A DNA stretch of 64,000 nucleotides from Pelargonium tetragonum (taxonomy: Eukaryota; Streptophyta; Magnoliopsida; Geraniales; Geraniaceae): positions 1 through 64,000 of the forward strand of contig JAYMTL010000088.1 of assembly GCA_036897445.1 (NCBI GenBank). The letters are read 5' to 3'. Made by a program: the position numbers and the translations under genes. Each line of letters begins with the position of its first letter. The first letter of the stretch is position 1. The notes under the pieces are model-generated. The model did no database searches, had not been told where the DNA came from, and worked only from the letters and a program-made list of their open reading frames with translations. Shown piece by piece: positions 36,001 through 48,999 of the stretch.

Positions 36001-39000
36001 TTTTAAGGGAATAGACCTAGAGTTAAAGAAAGTCCTTGTTTTCCAGTATCAGTAAAAGAACAAAAGTCAAAGGGTTTTTAGTTTGGTTATAACGTACGAA
36101 TGTACTCTCCGGGTATACTATCCTGCATATCCTTTTGTTACGGATGCCCACAGTTGGGAAGAATAACCTTCTAATACCTAAAGTTCTATGTGTACTTACT
36201 GCAAACGGATTTCCTTTAGTTTCCCCGCTGTAACTGGAACGAAAGGGAGTGTGAAAGCTGCCTTTATTTCTTTTTATTAGAGCTTTTTTTTCTTTTCTAT
36301 TGTTTGAATTCCAAACTTACTTATTCTAAATTATACATAAAACTAAACAGCTTCCAAAAAGTATAGAATAACGAATCTGTATTCTTTTTACAAATTACAA
36401 AAGGACTTAAGTTATTATCTGGAATACCCTTTTTATCCTGAGATACAAGACTTATTCATATGTTGATTTTCCAAAAAAGGATGCTCTAGACTTCTCGGGC
36501 ACGCCTTCGCTATAGTATAACTTATTATATTTCGATCTAAGTGAGAATATAGTACAGAAATTTTAGAACTAAATGAAAATGCGGGATTTAATTCCTTAAT
36601 GTAAGTGCAAGCTTTTCTTTTAATAAAAACTCAGGGGATCCTCAAGTAATTAATCGGCTGTCTTGACCATGAGCATTAAGGCTTTTTAAAATGAAAGTAT
36701 ACTACAAACAGAATCCTTTAGAATTTACCCACTTTCTATTTAGTTTAGAGAGTCCTCCCACTTTATTCAAATTTCATATAGCCTCGTCTTTTTATGAGGA
36801 ACGCGTTTAGAGAATCTGAAAGTTTCTATGTTTCAGAACCCTGGCATAGAAGCACTAAATATAGAATTAACCTGTAAATGATGGTTTTGAACCTAACGAA
36901 TTCCTGTTGATACAGATATATCCTACCTTGAAAATTGATCTAAGGTTTTTTAACGGGAGAGTTTGTGCTATTTATTACTTCTTTATACTTAAGCGATTTA
37001 GTATCCCTTGATGAGTACTTGTTAATCCTTACTTTAACAACGTAGATTTATCTACTAAAAGAAAAGGGCTATATAGAGCTAGAGATAAGTAATCGCAGTA
37101 AAATCTTGTATAGATCACAATTCGAAAAAGGGACAAAGTGCTCAGTGAAAAGGGGACCTGTTTTCTAGTAAAAATGTGGCTAATAGTAATAATAGACATG
37201 CCCATATTAAAGTAACTCCTGTTCTATTTCACAAGGGTTAAACTCAACTTTATAGAGTAAGAATAGAGACCCCTTTTTTAGTTAAGGACGACTTCTTTTT
37301 ATGGGTATTCTTACAATTTTGGCCAAGAGAAAAACTCCACTACAGTATGTTTCTTTAACATATGCCTTATTACTAGCAGTCACTAAAAGTTGAGCGGGAT
37401 TTCTCGAATGTAAGCAATATGTATACGAGGACTCAAAAACTCTGAAATCTAAACTTTGTCATAAGATTTAGCTTCGTTAGACTATAGACTTTTTTTACAT
37501 GTTTCAAGATTACAAGGTCTCTCTGAACATTAAAAGTTAATATATCCCTGCCGCAAGTACCTAAAAGAAGCCCTATTATCCGGATAAATACTTAGTTTTC
37601 CACCGATCTTAACTTTTTTATATGAGCTTCCTACACAGCAAGGTTGCCCTTTAATTATAGAGAATAGTATCTTCTAGTTTAACTCGTCTAGAGTATTGAG
37701 GAGAAACTTAGCGCATTCAGTCTTTATTTACAATGCCAGGAATTGGATCCCTAATTATATTTGAGAATTCGGACACTTAGAACTAAGAGCATCTATGAGA
37801 AGTAAACTGTAAAAAATTTATAAAAGCAAGAATTAAGAAAACTTCCGGTTTCTATATTCCGGATTAGAGTTTAAGGAATAACTCTAGTTATACTTTAATT
37901 CTTTTACCTATTATCCCCCTACCTGAGGGGCGTGCTCCTACTTAAAAATATCTAGTTATCCTATCCCTGTTTAGTCAAATTTTGTACTTGCAAATTCCTT
38001 GATCAATGAAAAACTCTAACTTTAAAAAAGTCTACCTTTTACTTTATCCTTTTTTTACCCCTACTTATAACTAAACTCCTCTAGAATTCTGAGCGCTTTA
38101 TCCAATGCCTTTAACTAACATTTGATTTGAATTGCCTTCCTTTTACTTGGTATCAGAAAGACTACTTTAGGTCATAGCTGGAAAAGCACTTGTAAAAAAA
38201 ACTATGCGCTCGTTTAGCCTAAAAACAAAACTCTCATTATAATTTTTATTTAAAATAAACGGCTTCAGGGCTTTCCTCAGGATAAGGGAATAAACATAAA
38301 CAACTAATACTGCGTTTTTCCAGGGGTTGGCTCCTGAAAATTGAAATATGGAACAACTAGGAACGAAAAAGTAAGGAATTGCAATCGCTAGAGAGCTTAT
38401 CTTACTAAGTTAATGCCACGGAAAACCTGTTGAATTAATAAGGACAACAGAAATTTTGGTAAATGGGGCCTTAAAAATAGCAGATAAATCTTGTTACCAA
38501 GCTTCCCTTCCAAGAGCTGCGCTACTATTCTATTTGTTTCCTGAGGTAATGCAATTAAGTAATTTCTCTGAATGAAAGTAGCTTTTGGCAGTATATGCCC
38601 TTGTCTTAAACTCGTTTCAAAGAGTGAAACCAATACTCCTTCGAATGGCAGTCGACTCCCTTAGGTTTGACAAAAAAAGAATATACTAAGAATTCCTTTA
38701 ATTATTAGGCGCTTTTCTAAGATATAAGATAAAATAGAAGCTACGTCGAGTTAATGCCTGCAGTTTAAGTATAATGTTATCCGTTAAAAAGAGAATCGTT
38801 ACTGTAATACGTGTCTCTCTTGGATTCGCATAAGGAGGTTTAGCTTTTTATAAAGACACGGTATCTCAATATACTTAAGTTCCGAAAGAGTTTTCCTTAG
38901 TTAATGGATTTTTGAAGGGAATCTCTTATACGCGCTGGTTTAGCCACTCTGTTTCTTAATTAGGAGATCAGGTAAATTTAGGAAAATGTCTTGTAAAAAA

Positions 39001-39154
39001 AAACTCAAGGACATAAGGTAGCTTATGCGGCCCTTGTTTACTGGGAGATTTAGTCGTCTTGCGGGGTATCGGTTTGGGATTAGAATTCGATCCTTAGTTT
39101 TTCCCAGAAGATTTTTCGAGGGGTTGATTATAGTCCAGGAGTAAGAAGAATTTT
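30009..39154. other. gene-free stretch, nothing recognised
   Basis: Nine kilobases with no recognisable gene. The open frames (60-78 codons) carry no motif. Just after 30040 the plus strand contains ACTACAGCTAAAGTAAGAG and GAGTACAAAG words like those of the Lys-rich islands. A short tandem doublet of TGTATCTGC lies near 32990. The T-arm-like string at 32407-32417 (minus) misses the consensus by one base. GAGTACAAGGGGGACC near 34773 recalls the LSU sarcin-ricin loop but breaks its invariant core. Confidence 0.5.
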
Positions 39155-39697
39155 TTGGTATTTACATTTTTTATATATTTTTCAAAACCTGGTTATTCGG
39201 CTCATAAGAAGAGACACAGAATAAAGAAAGGGGTTCCTATACTCACGGCCTTTTTTTTTGTAAAGGAGAGTCATTTGCTTTCTGAGGAGTGGTGTGCTTT
39301 AGCGTTACCTAATCTTGGGTATAGATATAAACGAGCAAAAGAATGATTAGGCGGGGTTGTTTCTAAAGGAAAATTGGCTTGCGCTTTTACTTTTTTTATA
39401 GACCGAAGAGTAAGCGTACCTATATCAAACGGATTTAATTCCCAGAAAGTTATATGAAACGCACTGTAACAAGTACCCCCCCTTATTGGGTTCTTTTTGA
39501 TTTTAAACAGGCATAAAATTCCTTTACTAGGGCCTGGGGCTAAAATCCCGGGTGTATTTGAACTAGAGTATAAAAACACGAGAATTTCAAAAAGGTGCAA
39601 AGGAGTACCTTGCTACTTACTAAAAGGCGTTACCACGAGGCGTGCAGTTTCGAAGTCCAGACCCTACTATTATAAATCACGGGAAGGGGTTAACTAG
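39155..39697 (+). other. stretch unusually open on both strands, unassigned
   Basis: The plus-strand frame starting at 39155 continues for 181 codons with only three internal stops, where about a dozen are expected at this base content. The minus strand has a 109-codon open frame (39271-39600), the longest in the window. The region is somewhat richer in G+C than its flanks, which by itself lowers stop frequency. The plus-strand product is basic (HKKRHRIKKG near the start, SKRCKG and KGVTTRRAVSKSRPYYYK near the end). I recognise no family. With six frames over 64 kb one such stretch is not improbable, so I treat it as a weak candidate for a decayed coding region. Confidence 0.2.
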
Positions 39698-42410
39698 GTA
39701 ATACCAGAAAAAGAGAGTACAAAAGTAAACCTGTTAGTTATTACGAAAAATTTTTATATTAACTAACAAAGTGCCCTATGGGAATTCTTTTACTGCCGGG
39801 CATTTCTTTGCTTAAGACTTAGTAACTCGATTTCCTCGTAATTGCCTTCTAAAAAAGGGTTTATTAATTCTCTTTATTATCGTGAATTTTTACCCAGAAA
39901 ATGGAAAATATTACAACCACTTTATTCTAAATAACGCGGGATAGTAGGATTCTTTTACATACAAAAAGCATTCAAACTACTATTGACAAAGGGAGATACA
40001 TGGACACAAGTTATGCCTCTGCTTGTTTTTCTCAACCCACTATACTAGACCCAAATAAGTATCTATCACCTAGGAAAAGTTGCCCAGTAGATACACTTTA
40101 AATTTGAGTACGTTGCGCTTAAAACGAAAGAAATTTAATACGGGAATATTTGTCTTTCCAGAAGCATATCGCGAATTAATATAATTGTAAGTAGAGTTGG
40201 CTAACACTCTTATATCTGGTAAATTTAATAACGACTCATTTCAAAATAAAGAGTTAACTAGGGGTTTTGTGATATAAAAATTTAGAAGGAAGGCTTGTTT
40301 ATGCTGTAGGGTCCAGGTTATTCCCAAACTTCAACGAAGCGCTCTAGGGAACCTTTAGGGGTAAAAAAATCCTCACTTACCGACTGAATACTTATTCAAT
40401 ATTAGTTAGATATGTATATAGTTAGTAGTAGATAGTAAAGAGATTTTAAGGAATATCCCCTTTCGGTTCCTTGTTCTTATCTTTACATCTTAAAAAGGGG
40501 AACCCTATAGTAGAAGGGGCAGTTTTCTTAGAATAAGCAAAAACTCCAGGTAAAAAGAAGTTTGACTTTAATTAAACCTATTTAATTCATTTAATAGAAT
40601 AATAAACATCCCGCAGCTATGAAATTAAGGAACTTTTGTCTCTCAAGTCCCTAGTAAAGAAAGCTTTTTGAGACATCAGCTATTAATCGAAACTCTAAAA
40701 TCCTTGGTAAAAACAAATTATCTTCAACCGGAAATGTAGAGGTTCCTGTGCTTTTTTATTAGTTATATATATATATTTTGAATTAAAACTTCCAAGCATT
40801 GCTGCATTGTTTCAATAATGTTTCGGCCAACCTGGTAATGGTAAGTCGCTGGGAATATAAGAGGGACCTATTATTAAAGTATTAAAGGCTACTTATCTCA
40901 GCCAAAGGGCCGCTATACCTTGGAATTCAAATCGTAGGATATATAGATTTTAATATCTCCATCGCGTAATCAAAGTCTTCACAGTATCAAGGTATCTCAT
41001 TTTCACCGTCCCTGTCAAAATGACGTCAATTCGGGCTGGGATCCCTCTTACAGATCCATATGACGGATTTCTTTCGTACAAACAAAAATAGGTTAAAAGT
41101 AGATTAATATGAAAAGCGGATATCAAAAGTGTAGTTGAGAAAACCAAATGAAAATTTTAGGAATAAAATATAGGGTCACTAGCTACCGCTAAAACGCACC
41201 TAATCGGGCAGATAAAATTAAGAAATTTCCGTTTGGGTTTTTATAATGATACAAGACCGCTCTTTTTCTAATTTAGAGCTTCCTATTAGGGTAGTAAAAG
41301 CCCCAAAATTCTTACGTGAAATATTGAAAATCCCACTTCGATTGTGCATGCTTTTTTCCAGGAAGTGGTTACTTTGATATTCCCTTACTATAATACTACT
41401 ACACTACTACCGCAAGCGCGGAGCCTTTCTTTTTGAAATTCAAAAGTCTTATTAACCAGATACTAAAAATACACGAGACTCTTTCCTCTTCATTCTGGTT
41501 TATACCCACTATTATGTATTTTAAGGGATTCCTTGAGCGAAGGGGACCCTAGAATTTTAAAGAAAGTACTTATAACTTATAAAGAAAAGCATTCTCAAAA
41601 AAAACTAAGAAATCTTACTATGATATAGGGGGAATAAGAATACCGGGGGATACACCTAAAAGCAATAAAATATAAAAAATTTTAAGTTCATTCTGACTAG
41701 GACTTCTTTTGCTATTTCCGCATGTAACCCCTACTATAAAATATAAAACGTAATGCTATTTGGATTTGTGATAATTCCAATAGGCGAAAAAGAAAAGGAA
41801 GTAAAATGTTTTAGAAAACTTCGAATTTCAATCGAGTTGAGAGACCCTTCGCATTGCACTAGACTTGTTTCATACCTACAAAACTAAGGCTTTTCAAGTA
41901 TCTGGGCGTTTCCTTGATTGACATTAAAAATTCTATTTCTCTTTTTTTGGCTCCTCTACATAACAGAGGATTGGGATTCGAACCCGTGGCCCCGTATTAA
42001 CTCATAAGCGTCCTATTTCTTGCTTTTTATTGAGGTCCTTGCTTTAGAATTGCTTCCGTATTTCGGGAGCGAGTACTCTTTAGAGCGGAAAATCCAAGTC
42101 AAGATGGGAGGAAGGAGTAATTCGTTGCTGTTGTGATAGAGCTAGATATGCTAAAGAAAGCTTGTCAATTAATTAAGGGGAGACTCCCAGTTTACAATAA
42201 GGGTTTAGAAAGATGGGGATTTACCAAAAAGGAGTATTCATAAGAAGTAGCTTACCATAGAACAGCGTCTTACAAAAAGGGGATTGGGGAGAAAAACCCT
42301 TCTTAGTAATTCGTAAAAGGCCTTAGTACCTTCTGTTGAGTTGCTGAATAATAAAAGCAAATAGGTGCCTTTTCTTTTAGTAGTATATTATCTTGTCCCC
42401 TTATCTAGAT
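39698..42410. other. gene-free stretch with rRNA-like and tRNA-like words
   Basis: No gene recognised. ATGACGTCAATTCGGGC at about 41019 shares ten bases with the SSU helix-34 segment GATGACGTCAAGTC, which is too short to call. A T-arm-like string at 41974-41984 (minus) is listed separately. The 65-codon frame at 40950-41147 (minus) is featureless. Confidence 0.5.
41955..42040 (-). tRNA. tRNA-like remnant, T-arm string only
   Basis: On the minus strand GGTTCGAATCC (41974-41984) fits the T-loop consensus exactly and is preceded by GGCCAC, giving GGCCACGGGTTCGAATCC. This is close to the 3' half of initiator-type tRNA-Met (GGTCACGGGTTCAAATCC). Only three T-stem pairs form (GGG/CCC). The expected anticodon arm and acceptor stem are not evident, although CTTATGAG lies about where an anticodon arm would be. 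It is read as a decayed tRNA piece, isotype uncertain. Confidence 0.25.
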
Positions 42411-42485
42411 TCTACCGAAAAACTACGCGGTTAGCGTGTCACTTTCATAAGACAAAAGCCTTTGGTTCGAGTCCAAGAGTATGCA
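42411..42485 (+). tRNA. tRNA-Met(CAU)-like element, probably degenerate
   Basis: Aligned without gaps to a plastid-type elongator tRNA-Met recalled from memory, about 45 of 65 positions agree. Shared blocks include CGGTTAG in the D-loop, CTTTCATA around a CAT anticodon, and TTTGGTTCGAGTCCAAG in the T-arm, where all five T-stem pairs form (one G-T). However the acceptor halves (TCTACCG and AGTATGC) do not pair properly. The anticodon stem is irregular: TGTC/GACA pairs but leaves a ten-base loop. It is the best tRNA candidate in the window. It could be a tRNA pseudogene, a transferred plastid tRNA decaying in a mitochondrion, or a structurally odd tRNA corrected after transcription. Confidence 0.4.
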
Positions 42486-43560
42486 ACCCTTTTAAGTTAA
42501 AAAAGCTTAATTATTTAAAATAAGGGCTTTTTGGTTTTCCTACATCTAGTTTTCTATTCCTCTCAATAAGCAATAAGTTAGAGTTTTCAACGATGTTTGG
42601 TAGGACCCATTCTAATAATATATGTGTGTATAGGCCGAGTCTCGTAATACCCTGCTTCAAAAAAGTGTCGAATAGCTTTTTTATCATATATACCAACCCG
42701 GCATAACTTAAAGCTAGCAATTCTTTAGATGGGAGTGCCCTCTACTTGCATAAATCAAATAATCAAATACAGGGGGTTAACTACGGCTTTTACAAGGTTA
42801 CTCTAATAGTACTTGCTTTACCTTTGTTCAGCAACCAATGAATGCCCTTTTCTCGAGCCTTTTGAGCTCCTTTTATAGGAAAACTACTGGCAAGAGAAAG
42901 CTAAGAAGATATGCAAAATTTATTAAGCTTTATATCTGTAAGCTTCAAGTTACTGGGCAAAAAGGGCTCTTAAAAGTCTTTATCAGAATATCCAACGAAT
43001 AACTTAAGCGGCATTATATTTATATTAAGTATAAGTAGATAGTATTGTTATTATACCCGACTGGAGGCATCCAGAGGAAGGTAGATCTAAGAAGTATTAC
43101 AGAAAGAACATAGATATGTTATAACCCGCACCCTCTTTTTTCATACCTATATTCTTTTTCTCTTTTCGCTTTGAAGGGATAAACTAGCCTGAGGTTTTAG
43201 CTGCCATTATAGCTCAAGGATTTTTTCAAAAGCAAAATACAGTTTATATAAAAAGGTCATAAGTTTTGCTTGTTAGGAGTTTCCATACCTTCTAGCGTTA
43301 GATTCTTTATTATCTTTTCCTAATTCTTTAATTTGTAATTGATAGAAATCGGGTAATAGTCAAATCAAGAAACCAATTATATGGCCTTTTTAGTGAGCTT
43401 TAACCCTTGGGGCATCCTTGTTTCTTGGAATGGAAAGGAAGATTTACATAAAAAAGTTCTGAAGAAGAAAGAAATCCGTTTCTATATTAGACCTAAATTT
43501 GACTGCTATTCGTTCAAGCTATCCGTAAACGGATCCTTATTAGCTAAATAGCCTAAAAGT
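42486..43560. other. gene-free stretch
   Basis: No gene recognised. The 69-codon frame at 42511-42720 (minus) has no motif. ATATACCAACCCGGC at 42688-42702 recurs at 45174-45188, each followed within ten bases by AAGCT. Confidence 0.55.
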
Positions 43561-44150
43561 TAGCTAGTGGGGGTACAAGCTAAGTGAGAAAGTTATAATT
43601 ATAAGAGGTAAGAAGAGTATGAAAGTTAGTAAGTAGTTGGTGGGTATTCTAGCTCTTTTCAAAGGTATACAGAGTGACATTAAATTTAAGGTAGAGGAAG
43701 TCGTCAGTTTAGAATAGCAAGGAATTTGAGTCATGAAGTCAAGTGAAAGCTCACCTTATTTTAGATTTTAGTAAAGGAATTTCTTAACTAAAGGAGTACA
43801 TACGGAAGGTTAAGCATCTAATAAAAGGAGTTCCTATCAAAGCCTAATTGAGCAGCTTGTCTTTAGTAAGTTATAGTAGATTAGAGGTTCTTTCCCTTGC
43901 TGACTTTATTTCTCAGGCAAGTTTGATCTTGGTATAGGATTCTAGTGACTTCTCTTTAGTTCTTAGTACTTTACTGTCTTTCTGAGTTAGTAAAAGAATG
44001 ATAAAAGGACAATATGTTATACATATTAGGAAAGATTTGACATAGAATGCAGGTAAAGACTCGCATACTTTTGACAGGCATTTTACACACCTACTTGAAT
44101 TATCCGCAAAGCTTACTACAAGTAGTAAGCCTTCTACCAAGGAGCTCCCC
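43561..44150 (+). repeat. short Lys-rich island
   Basis: The plus strand at 43577-43633 reads KLSEKVIIIRGKKSMKVSK before a stop, and the DNA is a run of AAG, GTT, AGT and GGT words. The opening GGTACAAGCTAAGTGAG resembles GGTACAGCTACAAAGAG at 50322 and GTACAGCTTAGAAAGAG at 60620. A 75-codon frame lies on the minus strand at 43913-44140 and is not recognised. I group this with the other Lys-rich islands as members of one degenerate family. No function can be stated. Confidence 0.35.
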
Positions 44151-45958
44151 GATGGAAGATCTTGCTGGGTTAAGGAACCTGATTTCTTTATGAAGAGAAA
44201 CTTTGAATTCGCATTTATAATTAACGAGTAAGTTAAAGTCTTTTTAATAAATACTTACCGCCGAGTTTAGCATAAGGTTTTCCTAAATACAAATAAAGGG
44301 TGACAGACTTCTTTTTCAAAGAGGGAGTGCCCGGATAGTCAGACGTTTTAACAAATCCAATTACTCTTTTTACTTATAAGTGCTTTAGATTCCTAAGTTT
44401 TCTAAAGTATTCTTACCAACAGTTAGATTTGGGACTTAAAAAATAAAATATAGACTTTTACAATACAACAGAGGGCAAAGGTAGAAGACCCATCCCTATA
44501 ATTTCTAAATTAAGTTCCTTTTGAATATCCGAATAAACAAGCTCCTAACAAATCCCCATTTAAATTCAATCCCTAAAAGACTTAAAAGGGAATACCCAGG
44601 AAAACGAGAAATCTCTCGAACTTACTACAACTGCGAACTTTGTTTCGCCCCTGTACTATAAATTCTAACTCTTGACAAGTATATCCTCTAATTTAAACCT
44701 CATTCGGTGGGTATCCTCTATTACTAAAGGACTATTAAGGCAAATACTAGACTTATATTACAAGAGCAGGCCCCTTGAGGTAAAGTTATATTCTACAGTA
44801 TGGAGCTTGACGACTAAACTAATATGAAACCTCGTCTTACAACAAGTACTTTAGAATCCTATTAGGGATTTCCCTTAGAGAGAAGAGACTGGAACTTAAT
44901 TTAAGAGTCAACCGGGGCAGACCTGAAATGCAGTAAAAAGAGCTAAAGTGTCTATTAAATTACAGACATGCCTAGGGTTTCAAATCTAAACAGTCTATGA
45001 ATATAGTATACGATCCCTGGTGTTTAGAAAAGTCTTACGGAGTACATAATGGATGTTATTCCTATAAAAAGTTAAGCCTCTTAAATCCTCGGAATAGACT
45101 ATCTTCTAACAAGATTTTCTCAAGAAGAGACTCTTAATAAACAGAAAAAGGGGATGCCTAAACATATATAAGCATATACCAACCCGGCTTTACCTGAAGC
45201 TTGAAAGGGGCTAAACTGCTCAAAAGAAATAGTAAAGCAGCAAGTAATCTTGAAATTGAAAGTACAACCTTTTTGGAATTTCATCTTTAATACGAATGCA
45301 TATGCTAAAAGCCTTCATTTTATAGTGTAATTCTGTACTATAAGGAAATCTTTCCTTTTATTATCTTCTTCTGACGCTAAGAAAGAGTTACACTTCAATC
45401 CTTACTAATGTAGCATCCCTTCCTCGAGGAGAAAAACTCATATAAATTCAATAAGCCATGTTTTTGTTACACCCATACCCTGTATTTTTCAAAGGGAGTC
45501 CTATGGTTTCGCTTACACGGGGTATAGAGCCAAAACCTTACTTATTTGGGTACTTGCGTATACTCCAGTAAAGGAAATAGGTTCTAGATTCAAAAGGTAT
45601 GACATTTTCGGAAAGTCCGTTAAATCGGTTTTTATATAAAAGGGATTCCTATTACTTTCTGAATGTATTAAAATCTTCTAAGGCCTAAGTAACCCTTCAA
45701 AAACTACGAGGGAGTACTTTAGTTAGTCGCTTTTTTCAAGGAACTCCCTGTGGATTTGTACAAAAAGACTTTATAAGATTAAAGCCTGTAAACTCTCAAC
45801 TAAAAAAAGGATCAGATTTAATATGTCATACGGCTCTTGCTTTAGGACTGGAACCTCTAAAATCCGAGTCGTATTTTGTTTAGTTTAATAAGATATACTT
45901 TCAAGTAACATGAAATACTAAAATAACGGTAATAAATTTTGAAGCTCTGGCCCCTTTC

Positions 45959-45971
45959 TATCTAAGTGATT
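45959..45971 (+). repeat. dispersed word TATCTAAGTGATT, copy 2
   Basis: Second exact copy, 61 bases upstream of the basic open frame at 46032. It is followed by TTGGTTTGG, unlike copies 1 and 3. Confidence 0.5.
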
Positions 45972-46031
45972 TTGGTTTGGCTCTATTACTACCTAGGAGG
46001 AAGATTTTTAGTAAAGCAGGGGCTGTTGTAG

Positions 46032-46280
46032 TTGTATATCAAAAGGGGGAGGCCAGAAGTTGGTAGAAAGTCCTTATACATGAGTTATTTAGAGCATAAA
46101 AAGCAGTTTTCCTCTTTTCCCCGGATACTCAACCCAGTTAGATACGTAGTTTATAATGAATACAAAAAGGGTATAAAACTAATTGCCCTCGCTCGAAACA
46201 CTACCGAGAGACGCCTAAAGAGAATTAAGTTGAGGACGACCTTGTATTGTAGAAGGGAGTTAAATCCTAATTTTAATTAA
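46032..46280 (+). other. unassigned 82-codon open frame, strongly basic product
   Basis: TTG start, with AGGAGGAAG lying about 35 bases upstream, too far for a ribosome-binding site. Roughly a quarter of the residues are Lys or Arg, concentrated at both ends (IKRGRPEVGRK and RRLKRIKLRTT). Small basic proteins in organelles are often ribosomal, but I see no signature of a specific one. The length is compatible with chance. A dispersed-repeat copy sits 60 bases upstream. Confidence 0.15.
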
Positions 46281-48999
46281 CGGGCAAGCCTAAAAGGCAA
46301 AGAACTTATAGCAAGTTAACATAGGTATTCTTTCTTAGTTGAAAATGTATGATTAATAAAGGGCATTTCGAGGGAAAGACTCTAACGCGGGCATTAGTCC
46401 TTATAATAAAAAGACAATGCAGTACTAATAAAGTTTACTAGCTTTCTATAGGGTTAAAAAGAGCCCTAGTTACTTGGCAAACCCTTCAATATGGTGGGGC
46501 TACTAATATAAAGTATACAGCTCCTAATTGGTAAAGTGCCTACAAAAAGAGTTTCTACTTTTCGAATAAATTCGAGATACGCTAAAAAGTGATTAGAAGT
46601 GCTCTTGACTTTGTAAAAGGGAACCCCTTACAGTTAAAATTTACAATACACCAAGTCTCTAAAGTTGAACTTATAATTCTGCTTTCTACCTACCGGAATG
46701 GCTGCCCAAGGGAAGCTTAAATCATGTAAAATATATCCGCAGGTAGCACTGGATTCTTATTTTCAGAACCGGTTTAGCAGATTAAGGCTCTTTCTAATCT
46801 AATTAAGGCAGAACTCTCAGCCTGTTAATACAAGAATTAATAAAAATCATGAAACCAAAAATTATATACTTCTAAAAATCTATTGAAATTTCATTAAAAA
46901 GCAATTTATACAGTTTGTATTCCTAAAACGGGGTCCCCTTCGAATCTGAGGAAACTCTTGTTTTATACTCGAGCCTAGCCGGGTAAAGATATAGGGTAAC
47001 TAAGTATGCTTGCGTAGATTATATTGTAAAAAACTTGTATCATCAAAGGCTTTTGAGTGCTCACAAAAAGCAGGGTCAGATTCCAATTCATTTATATAAG
47101 ATAAGCGATTTTTCATTCCCCTTTATTTATATAACTATATATGTATATGTTGGGGATTAGCTTGGATGTTATAGTATACCATCTATAATCAAAGAAGTAA
47201 GCAAACCTGTAAGAGACACCCCGTCAAAGGACTTGGAAACAACAAAAATAGAATGAAATTTTTCTTAAAGAACTTTTAAAGCATTTAACCTAACTTTATT
47301 TTCCATCTCTAAAAACTCTTTACTGATGAAATAGAAGCCCTTTGCACAAAGAAATACTAATCTTGTTAGAGTAAAGTATCAGAAGTCAATAACTTAAAAT
47401 CTCTAGTTACAAGGAGTCCGTCCCTGTGATTTATAGAGGGAATGGAATCCACTCTTGCAGAGCATACTTTTATTTTACTACTAGTAACACACTAGGTAAT
47501 TTGGGCCTTACTATACTAAAGAGAGTCCCCCGGTAGACTCAAATGCGGCTTAAACTGCTACGTATAGCGGAGTAATACCCAAGGTGAGCTGCTTTTTAAT
47601 TAAAGTAGGTAGGAGCATATACTTAGTACATCCAAGGGTTTCCTAGATTTAACCGAATCAACTAGACCTGGGTCTAAGGATACTTGTTTAATGTAGTATA
47701 AAAGCAATTAATTTAGACTTTAATATAGAGATCCTTTATTTATTGGGCGGGGCTCTTAAGTAAGAGCTATTAAATAAGTATTTCAAGTGGACTTAATTAA
47801 AACGAATTCCTCATATGAAAGGACTTCTTTTCTTGTTATCTTAGTAAGAGAGCTTGAGAAGTATGCTATTCGGGTAAAATGCAGACACAGGACTTATATA
47901 ACTGTAAATGCTAGGGTTTTTAAAGGGTCAAAAATGAACCGAAATGAAAGCTTATTTTAATAGGTTTTTCACGCAAAACGCGCGCCTTTACTTAGATCCG
48001 ATTCGAACTACTAATGAGTCTCTTGCGTTAGACTAAAAGCCCTATCCGCAATTTAAAGTTTATTTTACTTAAAACCTAAATCCTGCAAACAAAATGAATT
48101 TCATAAGGGTTCTGGTTTACAAAGGATTTCCTCTAATATTTAAATGTTAAAGTGAAGAATTAAAACGGCGCTCTTTTAAGAAATAATTAAGGCCGGTACT
48201 TTACTTAGCGAGCAAATCAAAGTGTTTAAGACCCCTTTCCGTACACGAAAAGCCTCAAGCATTAACCCAGCCCGGGGTAACAGCTACTTCTCGTAATTCT
48301 ATTGGAAAGCTCTTAAGCGCTTAATTAGGATTAGGAATTCCCCCTTTGCTGTAGTATACTAAGTAAAGTACCCGTTAAGTTATTTCTTAAAATTAAGAAT
48401 GACTTTTAATGAAGGTTTTAGGAAAACTTGTGTATCTATTTTGAACCCTAATATCTAAAAATAAGGTGTTGCTTTGTTTTCTACTAGCATAACCCGGTTA
48501 ATGAATTACTTATAAGACTTAAATCCCTTAGAACTCTTAACAAGATCAAATACTAATTAGTCAAGGCAGAGAAATGGGGGGAGTATATACTTTCTTATTG
48601 TTTTTACTGTATATGTTTCCTCCTTTTGATCGAAAGGGGTGGCTTGTTTCCCTTCGTAAGGAGTCCCTTTTTTGTCGAAAAAGGTTGTTTCATATATAAG
48701 GCAAAGCTTGATTTGCATTTTTACGTATAAAGACTCTCAAAACCAAGAATGATATTTCATATAACTACAAAAGTTCCTTCTAAATAGCGAATTAAACTGA
48801 ATAGAATAAAGGGGTTTATGACTAATGTTACTAAATTTCTCTATCCTTGAGTTGTTTAACTAAGTCCTTTCATGAAAAACCCTATAGCAAAGGTAGGAAA
48901 CAAGTCTTTGTCAAACTTTCAATATGTCGAGCGTTTCATACAAAAGCTAGTAATTCCAGGATTTTGTAGTCTAGTAAAATAAGGTATAGGAAGTTGAAT

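Larger units (their letters stand above)
44151..48999. other. gene-free stretch, one basic open frame inside
   Basis: No recognised gene in nearly 5 kb. It holds a copy of TATCTAAGTGATT (45959-45971), several GG(N2-4)CC motifs (45641, 46615, 46930) and the basic frame at 46032-46280, listed separately. Confidence 0.5.

Noticed and set aside
41015-41040. ATGACGTCAATTC as SSU helix 34
   Set aside because: Only ten consecutive bases match, which is expected by chance at roughly one in ten for a window of this size.
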